Assembly (NCBI GenBank): GCA_951812325.1 | Contig: OX638294.1 | Location: 1 to 64,000, forward strand | Direction: 5' to 3' | DNA length: 64,000 nt | Source: an uncultured Thermoanaerobaculia bacterium | GTDB lineage: Bacteria; Acidobacteriota; Thermoanaerobaculia; Multivoradales; Multivoraceae | Part shown: positions 24,983 to 32,111 of the stretch, in pieces | Layout of the letters: every line of letters begins with the position of its first letter | Numbering within the stretch: the first letter of the stretch is position 1 | Program-made: the position numbers and the translations under genes | Notes under the pieces: generated by a model | What the model was told of the DNA's origin: nothing | What the model saw: the letters and a program-made list of their open reading frames with translations, nothing else | The model's database searches: none

Positions 24983-25908
24983 GACAGCACCGCGTCGCAG
25001 GCGTAGCGAAGGGTTTGCCGCGCCGCTCGGAAGCCGTGGTCGTCGAGGCGATCGGCCAGCGGTTCGCAGCGGTGCACGCGGGGCAGATAGAGCGGTCGCT
25101 CGGCCTTGCCGGCGGCGAACGCGAGCACGGGACCAAGCAGCGCGGGCACCGGTCGCTGGCCGCCGAGCGCGAGAATCTCGCAGGGTGCGGACCGGTCGGG
25201 CATGTCGTCGCTTTGAGCCGCGTCGCGTGCCCGGGCCATGAACGGCAGAGGCTTGTCGGCGTGAGCGGTACTGCGGTAGAGGAGCCAGGCCTCGAAGCCG
25301 CGGTCGGTTGCGATACCGGCGCCGAGCGCCTGCTGGCGCAGGTTCTTGATCGTCCGCGTCGTGCGTTGCCAGCAGCGGTTGAACTCCGACGCATCGGCGA
25401 ACTCGGCGCGGGCGATGATCTCCTGCGCCGAGACGGTCCCGACCAGATCGAGGAAGGGGCCGGCCGCCGGCGCCTTGCCGTCGTGGACGTAGTCGGTCAG
25501 CGTTGCTTCTTCAGCGAAGCCGCAGGCGCCGAGGAAGCGGCGCGCGGCAATCGCCTCGGCCGGCACCTCGGCAAACATGCGGGTCGGCTCGAGGATCGCC
25601 ATCTTCCGAGTGAGCGAGGTCAGCATGTGGCGGGCGTGGCCCTGGCGGCGATGGTCCGGGTGGACGCCGACATGGAGCACAAGGTTGGCCGTGGGCTCCC
25701 GCTTGGCCGCGATCAGGACTCCGATCGGATCGGATCCGGCGAGGGCGACCATGCAACTGCTGGTCCAGAGGTTGATCTCTCGGGACAGCCGCTTCATGTC
25801 GTCGACGGTGAGCCGCCACGGCACGCGGCCGGGGCCGACGTTGCAGCGGTGGAAGGCCTCGACGATCAAGGGGACGTCGTCGGAGCGGCAGAAGCGGTAC
25901 GCGGACAA
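24979..25908 (-). CDS. GNAT-family acetyltransferase (two-part)
   Basis: The protein of about 309 residues has a GNAT core in the first half: NLVLHVGVHPDHRRQGHARHMLTSL is the strand plus acetyl-CoA pyrophosphate loop (R/Q-x-x-G-x-A), followed by ARRFLGACGFAEE. The C-terminal half is a second, unrecognised domain. The start is chosen as TTG at 25908 (MSAYRFCRSDD), preceded by GAGAAG. Further upstream the frame runs into the decayed MFS gene. The acceptor substrate is unknown. Confidence 0.75.
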   Translation of the reverse strand: MSAYRFCRSDDVPLIVEAFHRCNVGPGRVPWRLTVDDMKRLSREINLWTSSCMVALAGSDPIGVLIAAKREPTANLVLHVGVHPDHRRQGHARHMLTSLTRKMAILEPTRMFAEVPAEAIAARRFLGACGFAEEATLTDYVHDGKAPAAGPFLDLVGTVSAQEIIARAEFADASEFNRCWQRTTRTIKNLRQQALGAGIATDRGFEAWLLYRSTAHADKPLPFMARARDAAQSDDMPDRSAPCEILALGGQRPVPALLGPVLAFAAGKAERPLYLPRVHRCEPLADRLDDHGFRAARQTLRYACDAVLS

Positions 25909-25928
25909 GTGTCTTCTCGATCGGGGGC

Positions 25929-26473
25929 CTACTCGGCCGGCCGCGCCGCGGGCGCTCCGACGGCGCCGGGAATGGACGTCAGGCCGGTCGGCTCCTCGTC
26001 GGGGACGCGCAGCAGCGCGAGAATCAGCATGGCGGACGCGTACATGGAGAGGAAAACGGTGAGAGCGAGGTCGTAGGTCCCGTAGCGGTCGAAGACGTAC
26101 CCCGCGAAGGGTACGCCGAGGATCTGGATCGGCAGGAGCATCGGACTCATCAGACCCATGACCCGACCGAAGGATCGACGGCCGAAGCACGCGCCGATCA
26201 GCGTTCCCCAGAGCGGCATCATCCCACCCATGCCGAGACCGAAGATGGCGGCGGCGCGTGGCCCAGGAAGGGCGCGACGAGGCCGTTCGTGATGCCGAAG
26301 AGGGCGAGCCCGATCCCGAGGCCGGTTCGACCGCCGCCGAACTCGGCGGTCAGGGCGACGAAGAAGGCGCCGAAAGAGTAGAAGCCGAAGCCGACCGAGA
26401 CGAAGAGCGCCAGGAAGGAGACACCGATGATCTTCCAGCCGTGGAAGACCGCGCTGGCGGGAGGCGTCCGCAA
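25929..26473 (-). pseudogene. MFS transporter with internal deletion and frameshift
   Basis: Two pieces of one major-facilitator protein are adjacent in different frames. The N-terminal piece (26473 leftwards, TTG start) covers roughly the first two helices (GWKIIGVSFLALFVSVGFGF, then ITNGLVAPFLG). The C-terminal piece (to 25929) covers the last three or four helices, from IFGLGMGGMMPLWG to RVPDEEP. About half of a normal protein of around 400 residues is missing, with the junction near 26245-26255 and a frame change. This looks like an in-gene deletion rather than two genes. Confidence 0.75.
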
Positions 26474-26477
26474 GCTG

Positions 26478-26587
26478 TCAGGCGAGCAGATCGTCCAGCT
26501 TGAAGACGGTTGCCGCGTTCTCGCGCAGGAACTTCGGCCAGACGTGGTCCTGCAGCGGCAGGTCGTCCATCTCGGTGAAGATGCGAC
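26478..26587 (-). pseudogene. C-terminal remnant of an amidohydrolase-like gene
   Basis: A short frame ending at 26478 encodes IFTEMDDLPLQDHVWPKFL, then RENAATVFKLDDLLA. The pattern (I/F)L-x-(D/E)NA-x-x-(L/V)(F/Y)-x-L is the usual end of amidohydrolase-2-type metal-dependent hydrolases. The rest of the gene is absent: the frame begins directly at the stop of the stress-protein gene. It sits next to the deleted MFS gene. Confidence 0.5.
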
Positions 26588-28747
26588 TCAGGTTTCCGGG
26601 TCGCCGGCCTTGCGCTTGTCGTCGAGGGCCGACATCAGGCCGACCTCGTTCAGGTAGGCGCCGGCCTTCGCGTCCTTGGCCGCCTCGACCTGCGCGTCGC
26701 TCGCGCCGGCTTCAGCGAGAGCGGCGAACGGGCACCTGCCTGCCGCGGTCGCGGCTCTCGCCTCCGCCTCGGCGACTTCGGCGGCGGGCGACTCTTCCGT
26801 CTTGCCGATCTCGTAGGCGGCGATCATCTGCTCCATCAGCTCGCGGCCGAGTTCGATGCCCTCCTCGACCGTCCTGATGCCGATTTCCGGGACGTGCTTT
26901 TCGCGGGCCACCAGCTCGACGCGCTCCTGGGTGCGGTCCCGCATGAAACCGGCGGGAACCCGGAGGATGCGCTCGATCGCCTCGGCGGACCACTCGTGGT
27001 TCGAGAGCAGGGGGACGCGGTCGTCGTCGCGGGCGATCAGCTTGCGCTCGTCCGACGCCGCTTCGGCGGCGCCGTTGCCGTTCGTTCCGGCCGCGTGCTC
27101 GCGGGCCTCGATCGTCACCGGCTCGCCGGTCTCGTCCTCGATCATCACGCGCGCGAACTCGAAGGTGACGGTGGGCAGCTTGCTCATCCGCGCCTTCTTC
27201 TCGATCCGCGCCTTGGCGCGGCGGCGCCGGTAGGCGTCCTCGATCGTCTTGAGCGCCAGGCGGGCGTCCGCGGTCCACTTGAGCTTCCGGCCGTCGTAGG
27301 TCGTCTCGACCTCGAGGCCTCCCTCCATCTCGGCGATCCGGTCCAGCATCTCCTCCGTGATCTGCTCGAAGGACTCGCTGCCGCACACGCCGCAGCGGAC
27401 CGGATCCGGCTCGGCCGACGTCACGCCGCACTTGCGGCAGATGAACGTGGGCCGGCTGCGCGCGAGCTGCAGGGCGACCTGCTCGGCCAGCGCCTCCGTC
27501 TCGCGGGCCGTGTACTTCGGCATGTAGCGGTCCATCGCCTCGTCGAGCAGGTCGCTCGAGATCACGCTGTGGCCCTGCTCGACCGCCAGCCGGTAGAGGG
27601 CGGTGCGGGCGATGCCGCGCACCTGCTCGGGCACGCGCTCGAAGCGCTCCTCGGCCTCGGGCGTCCAGCGGATGCTCTCCTCGGCCTTGACGTCGAGTTC
27701 GGGGTACTCCAGGCGGGTGGTGAGCAGCAGGTCGCAGGGGCAGGAGCGCAGCAGGTTCTCGGCGTTGCTGCCGAGGCCGCTCTCGCCCTCGTCGCTGTGG
27801 ACGCCGACGCGGCCGATGACCAGCATCCAGGGGTCGATCTTCCGGGCGTGATCAAGGACCTTCTGAAACGCCTTGCCGTCAAGAAGGGTCTTCGTCACCT
27901 CGACGCCGACCTCGGTCGCCATCGTCTCGGCGACATCGAGGTGCGACTGGTAGATCTGCGCCAGACCGGTGTCGATGATCTCTTCGTGGAGCTGGTTCTG
28001 CTCTTCGAAGCGGAAGATCTTCGCGGCCCGCTCGGTCAACACGTTGACCACGCCCTTGAACACGGAGTAGTGCAGGTAGGGGTCGTAGACGGAGATCGCC
28101 TCGACCTTCTTGCCGAAGGTCTTCGCCAGGTCGATGGCCGTCATCAGGGCGCCGAAGGACTGGGGCGAGCCGTCGACGCCGACCAGGATCGTGTCGCGGC
28201 CGTCGGCTTCGGCGCGGTTGCCGTTGCCGTTGCCGTTCGTCGCGGTGGCCTTTGCAGGCAGGCGCTTGACGATCAGCACGTCCTTGTCGGCGGTGCGGGC
28301 GACCCGCTCGCAGACCGAGCCGATCTGGGTGTCGCGGACCCGGCCGATGCCCATCACCCCGAGCACGGTGAGGTCGTACCCGGACTCGCGGATGTCGCGG
28401 ACGATCTCGACGTGGTGCTTGCCGTCCATCATCTTCGGCTCGAACTCGAGGTCGGCCTCGTCGCAGACCGCCTTCATCGGCTCGAGGTAGCTCTCCGAGA
28501 TGAGCTCCAGGCCCATCGTGATGAGGGAGTCATGGATTTTCCGCTGGCGGTCGAGCTCCGTCTCTTCGAGGTACTCGTCCGGCAACGTGTACTCCATCTG
28601 CTTGAAGCGGTAGTCGTGCATGCTGGCCGCGTAGACGTGGCAGCCGACCATGGTGGAGTCGAACTTCCGGCCCAGCTCGACCGCGGAGGCGATCGCCTGG
28701 TTCGAGTAGTCCGAGTTGTCGACGGGGACGTAGATCGTCTTGTACAT
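26588..28747 (-). CDS. Tandem universal stress protein fused to zinc ribbon and three PCP_red-like domains
   Basis: The 719-residue protein has two universal-stress-protein domains: 1-163, and 184-346 with the ILVGVDGSP start and the nucleotide-loop-like GRVGVHSDEGESGLGSNAENLL. An Asn-Gly repeat linker (170-177) separates them. A PCP_red-like domain follows at 358-412 (IRWTPEAEERFERVPEQVRG), then a zinc ribbon with Cys437, 440, 452 and 455. A second (about 490-540, LKWTADARLALK) and a third PCP_red-like domain (584-640, HEWSAEAIERILRVPAG) come next. The C-terminal tail carries RCPFAALAEAG. I infer a sensor or stability factor for the adjacent respiratory module. It lies 87 bases after the dihaem cytochrome gene on the same strand. 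ATG at 28747 starts the classical USP strand KTIYVPVDNS. Confidence 0.85.
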   Translation of the reverse strand: MYKTIYVPVDNSDYSNQAIASAVELGRKFDSTMVGCHVYAASMHDYRFKQMEYTLPDEYLEETELDRQRKIHDSLITMGLELISESYLEPMKAVCDEADLEFEPKMMDGKHHVEIVRDIRESGYDLTVLGVMGIGRVRDTQIGSVCERVARTADKDVLIVKRLPAKATATNGNGNGNRAEADGRDTILVGVDGSPQSFGALMTAIDLAKTFGKKVEAISVYDPYLHYSVFKGVVNVLTERAAKIFRFEEQNQLHEEIIDTGLAQIYQSHLDVAETMATEVGVEVTKTLLDGKAFQKVLDHARKIDPWMLVIGRVGVHSDEGESGLGSNAENLLRSCPCDLLLTTRLEYPELDVKAEESIRWTPEAEERFERVPEQVRGIARTALYRLAVEQGHSVISSDLLDEAMDRYMPKYTARETEALAEQVALQLARSRPTFICRKCGVTSAEPDPVRCGVCGSESFEQITEEMLDRIAEMEGGLEVETTYDGRKLKWTADARLALKTIEDAYRRRRAKARIEKKARMSKLPTVTFEFARVMIEDETGEPVTIEAREHAAGTNGNGAAEAASDERKLIARDDDRVPLLSNHEWSAEAIERILRVPAGFMRDRTQERVELVAREKHVPEIGIRTVEEGIELGRELMEQMIAAYEIGKTEESPAAEVAEAEARAATAAGRCPFAALAEAGASDAQVEAAKDAKAGAYLNEVGLMSALDDKRKAGDPET

Positions 28748-28834
28748 GGTGGTGTCTCTTGAGTTGCGGAGATGGTTTCCGAACGGCGTTTCCAGTGACC
28801 CCGGGAGGCTATCGAACCCTGAATGGGGGAGTGG

Positions 28835-30673
28835 TCAGACCGCGGGGGCCCCGGCCGCCGCGACGGCGTCGGCCGCGGTGTCGGAGCCGGCCGCCCTCTG
28901 GCGTGCGCGGCGGCGGACCAGGAACACGACGAGCAGCTCGATCGCGAGCACCAGGAAGGCGGCCCGCAGGACCGGCAGGGTCGCTGCCTGCTGCACGCTC
29001 GGCTCGGTGTAGACGTAGAACCAGGACGACAGGGCGCGCTTGTTGCCGCGCTCCCGGTTGAAGCCGTCCCACACGCTGAATGCGATCGGGGTGTACTGCT
29101 GTTCCGCGAAGCTGATGCCGGCGCGCGACGAGCGGCGGCGCTTGTAGGTCACCGTCCACTCGCCCTGGTCGTAGGAGGTCACGGCTTCGACGATGTCGGC
29201 CTCGGTGGGTACTACCTGGTCGCTGCCGCGGCCGCGGAAGGTGTCCGCGACGCCGTAGGTCAGGTTGACGAACCAGAGATCGACCGGGTTCTGGCTGTCG
29301 CCGAACAGGAAGTAGGGCTTGAGAGGGGATCCGGCCTCGGCGAGCGAGATCGGGAACTGCAGCGCCACCGCGTCCGAGAACTCGGCGCCGCCGCTTCCGG
29401 CGTCGCCGCCGCCGAAGAAGTCGTCACCGTCGTCGCCGCCGCCGAAGAAATCGTCGCCGGTGTCGCCGCCGCCGAAGAAGTCGTCCTCTGCCGCCGCTGG
29501 CGCTTCCTCGCCGCCGAAGTCGCCGAAGAAGTCCCCGGAGTCGGCGGCGTCCTCCGCGCCGTCCTCGGCATCGCCGCCGATGCCGTTGTCCTCGTCCCAC
29601 ATCGGCACGTCCATGCTCGGGCCGTTCCGGCCGGTGGTGTCGGCGCGCAGGTCGTTCCAGCGCACCCGGAACGCGATCTCGTCCCGGTTGTAGACGGCCT
29701 GGGCCTCGATCGAAGTGACCGAGGGGTAGAAGTTCCTCCCCGGCTCGCTGATCTGCCCGACGAGCGGGAAACGGGTCATCGGCGCATCGGCGAACAGGGC
29801 GTCGAGCGCGTCGCCGTTCTGCAGGTCGATCGGCTCCTCCGCGTGGACCGCGGTGATCAGGGTGCCGTAGCCCGGGTCGTCGCCGTCGCCCAGGGAGTAG
29901 ACGTAGTTCACCAGGTGCTGGCGATCCTCGACTTCGAGCGAGTCCGCGTAGGAGGGCATCGGCGTGCCGTTCAGCCCGGTGGAGAAGGTGCGGTAGATGT
30001 CCTCCTTGGTCGGCCCGCCGCGATAGGTCCAGCGCTGGGTCAGGTCGGCGATCTTGATCGGATCACCCTTGTCGTTGACCAGGGTCGGCGCCGAAGGGCC
30101 GTCGCCGCGGCCGACCTCGCCGTGGCAGGACGCGCAGCCCTGTTCCTCGTAGACCACGCGGCCGCGGGAAATCGACTCCTCGGTCGACTCGAGTGGCGGG
30201 GGAATGTCGATCGGCTCGCCGTAGCGGTCCGGGTTCTCGAAGTCAGGGGAGAAGGACTTGATGTAGTAGATGACGTTGTCGATTTCGGCGCTCGTCAGGT
30301 TCGGCCAGCCCGGCATCGAGGTATAGGGAAGGCCGACCTCGATCGCCCGGCGCAGGTCGTCGTCCGTTGGCAGCATGCCGTTCGGCGTGGTGCGGAACTT
30401 GTACTTGCCGGTGGTGAAGTCACGCGGCTTCGGCTTGACCCGCAGGGTGGCGTAGCCGTTGCCGTCGCCGTCGTCGCCGTGGCACTGGCCGCAGTACTTG
30501 TCGTAGACGACCTTGCCGGCCGCCCGCTGCTCCTCCGTGCCGAGGTCGACCTGGGCCATGAGCGGCGCCGTAGCCAACAGGGCCGCCACAGCCGCCGCCA
30601 CCGCGCGGGGTGCGGCAGAACAAGCGGCCGGCGGGTGGTGCGCCGCAGTGATGGAGATGCCGTGCCGGGCCAT
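28835..30673 (-). CDS. Dihaem cytochrome c with ethylbenzene-dehydrogenase-type haem-b domain
   Basis: The 612-residue exported protein has an N-terminal signal peptide and two cytochrome c domains (CGQCH at 61-65, CASCH at 180-184), each followed by a Met-containing loop (TSMPGWP, GTPMPSY). Residues about 310-550 resemble the gamma subunit/haem-b domain of ethylbenzene dehydrogenase-like enzymes (TRFPLVGQISEPG, FRVRWND, DLWFVNLTYG, GEWTVTYKR). A transmembrane helix near 563-586 anchors it with a short cytoplasmic tail. An acidic repeat with DDFFGGGD units sits inside the haem-b domain. The ATG at 30673 overlaps the stop of the previous cytochrome gene (TGATG). Confidence 0.85.
   Translation of the reverse strand: MARHGISITAAHHPPAACSAAPRAVAAAVAALLATAPLMAQVDLGTEEQRAAGKVVYDKYCGQCHGDDGDGNGYATLRVKPKPRDFTTGKYKFRTTPNGMLPTDDDLRRAIEVGLPYTSMPGWPNLTSAEIDNVIYYIKSFSPDFENPDRYGEPIDIPPPLESTEESISRGRVVYEEQGCASCHGEVGRGDGPSAPTLVNDKGDPIKIADLTQRWTYRGGPTKEDIYRTFSTGLNGTPMPSYADSLEVEDRQHLVNYVYSLGDGDDPGYGTLITAVHAEEPIDLQNGDALDALFADAPMTRFPLVGQISEPGRNFYPSVTSIEAQAVYNRDEIAFRVRWNDLRADTTGRNGPSMDVPMWDEDNGIGGDAEDGAEDAADSGDFFGDFGGEEAPAAAEDDFFGGGDTGDDFFGGGDDGDDFFGGGDAGSGGAEFSDAVALQFPISLAEAGSPLKPYFLFGDSQNPVDLWFVNLTYGVADTFRGRGSDQVVPTEADIVEAVTSYDQGEWTVTYKRRRSSRAGISFAEQQYTPIAFSVWDGFNRERGNKRALSSWFYVYTEPSVQQAATLPVLRAAFLVLAIELLVVFLVRRRARQRAAGSDTAADAVAAAGAPAV
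29383..29560 (-). repeat. In-frame tandem repeat coding DDFFGGGD
   Basis: Three near-identical 27-30-base units encode DDFFGGGD(T/D/A)GD, preceded by degenerate GDFFGDFGGEE. The stretch (about residues 380-428 of the cytochrome) is acidic, glycine- and phenylalanine-rich and interrupts the ethylbenzene-dehydrogenase-like domain. Confidence 0.85.
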
Positions 30674-31494
30674 CAGTGCTGCCCCAGAGCGCGCGGCTCG
30701 AAGCCGTTGAAGTCGTAGATGAACAGGTTGACGTCCCACATCTCCTCGGTGGTGAGGAACTTCTCCCAGGCCGGCATCGCGCTGTCCCAGGGCGTGCCTC
30801 CGGCAGGAAGCCCGGGAGCGCCCAGGGCGATCCGCCAGTGGACGAAGGAAGCCTGCAGGATCGGCAGGGTGCCGCCGTCGTTGAAGTTGCTGGGCGCCGG
30901 GTTCAGGCCGTGGGCGAACATGCCGTCGCCGCCCATGCCGTCCCCGTGACACCAGAAGCAGTTCTCGTAGTAGACGCGCCGGCCGTTCTCCAGGTGTTCC
31001 TCGTAGGCAGCCGGGTCGTCTTCGTGGAGGTGAATGTACGGGTTGTCCGCGGTCGCCATGTCGAGCGTTTCGCCGTGCACCGTGATCTCGGTCGGCGGCG
31101 CGGGGTGTACTTCTCGACCGAAACCGGGCGCTTCAAGCGGGACGTTCATGTCCGCATGGACGTTGTAGGCGGCCAGCGCCGGCAGGGCGACGAGAAGCGC
31201 GGCGAGAGGGAGCCGGTACCGCGGCTCGCGAATCAGGCGCACGATCGGCGAGGTGACCTCCTCCAGCCGCTCACGGCTCGACGAAGCGAAGCAGACGAGG
31301 GCAAGAGTCGTGATTCCGAGGTAGATCGTCGCCACGGACTGCGGTATCGGCACGGTGAAGCCGAACTTGAAGAAGGCCCACAGCGCTCCCCAACTGAAGA
31401 GCAGCCAAGTCAGGGTGTTGGCGCGGCGCCAGACCAGCGCGCCGGCAACCGCGGCCAGGGCAAGGAGAAGCGGTAAATTGAATCCGTCCATCAT
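30673..31494 (-). CDS. Membrane-anchored monohaem cytochrome c
   Basis: The 273-residue protein starts with three hydrophobic segments (about 7-22, 28-70 as a hairpin, 96-110). A periplasmic domain follows with one c-type haem site, CFWCHGDGMGGDG (179-183), and a cytochrome c fold ending TTEEMWDVNLFIYDF. It would take electrons from, or pass them to, other periplasmic cytochromes of the operon. Its stop overlaps the ATG of the dihaem cytochrome (TGATG). The upstream gap of 149 bases holds two inverted repeats. Confidence 0.85.
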   Translation of the reverse strand: MMDGFNLPLLLALAAVAGALVWRRANTLTWLLFSWGALWAFFKFGFTVPIPQSVATIYLGITTLALVCFASSSRERLEEVTSPIVRLIREPRYRLPLAALLVALPALAAYNVHADMNVPLEAPGFGREVHPAPPTEITVHGETLDMATADNPYIHLHEDDPAAYEEHLENGRRVYYENCFWCHGDGMGGDGMFAHGLNPAPSNFNDGGTLPILQASFVHWRIALGAPGLPAGGTPWDSAMPAWEKFLTTEEMWDVNLFIYDFNGFEPRALGQH

Positions 31495-31589
31495 CAGTTC
31501 CGGGAGGCCATCATGAGTTCCGGGAGAGAGTTCCGGGAGAGTGGTGGGGCAGGTGGCCGCCCGCTTCGAGGGCGGTCACCGTTCAGAAC

Positions 31590-31636
31590 AGGAACGCGCG
31601 GGTTGTTGTTCCTCATGATTTCAGGAATTTCTGAAA
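31590..31636. promoter_or_regulatory. Pair of inverted repeats between two cytochrome genes
   Basis: AGGAAC (31590-31595) pairs with GTTCCT (31608-31613), and TTTCAG (31619-31624) pairs with CTGAAA (31631-31636). The second lies in an unusually AT-rich spot. They occupy the only sizeable gap inside the respiratory operon. Possible roles are an RNA-processing or attenuation site, or a regulator-binding site; none is proven. Confidence 0.3.
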
Positions 31637-31643
31637 GTTCGGC

Positions 31644-32111
31644 TCAGTAGCCCAGGTCGGTGTCCAGGGTGACGGTCGCCGTGCCGCCCTGGCTCTGCAA
31701 CCAGGCGATCACGGCCTTCATCTCGTCGTCCGAAAAGCTGATTGGCGGCGCGTTCATCTTCTGCATGCCCTGGGCGAAGCCGGGAACGAGGAAAGCGTCC
31801 GGTTCGTACAGGGACTGCGCCAGGTATTCGATGTCGGACATCCCCTCGATCCGGGCGCCGGCGCGCGAGCCGATGCCGTCGAAGCCCGGGGCGCGGACAT
31901 CGTTGTGGCAGTCCATGCAGATGCCCCTGCCGTTGGCCAATTCGAGGCCGACCTGGATGAGCTCCTCCGTCGTCATTTCGGCGCTGATCAGGACCGGCGG
32001 CGGGGGATGCACCTCCTTCTGGGGCACGATCTGGCCCAGGTACATGTAGAACGCCGTGGTGCCGAGCACCAGGGCGACCAGCTTGAGCGGCATCGGCGCG
32101 GTCAGCTTCAT
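31644..32111 (-). CDS. Small membrane-anchored monohaem cytochrome c
   Basis: The 155-residue protein has an N-terminal signal anchor (residues 8-27), a proline-rich linker (VHPPPPVL) and a single class I cytochrome c domain. The haem site is CMDCH (65-69), with a candidate Met ligand in GMQKMNAPP. Its ATG overlaps the stop of the CydA-like gene (ATGA), so the two are co-translated, which makes it the likely direct electron partner of the bd-like subunit. Confidence 0.9.
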   Translation of the reverse strand: MKLTAPMPLKLVALVLGTTAFYMYLGQIVPQKEVHPPPPVLISAEMTTEELIQVGLELANGRGICMDCHNDVRAPGFDGIGSRAGARIEGMSDIEYLAQSLYEPDAFLVPGFAQGMQKMNAPPISFSDDEMKAVIAWLQSQGGTATVTLDTDLGY

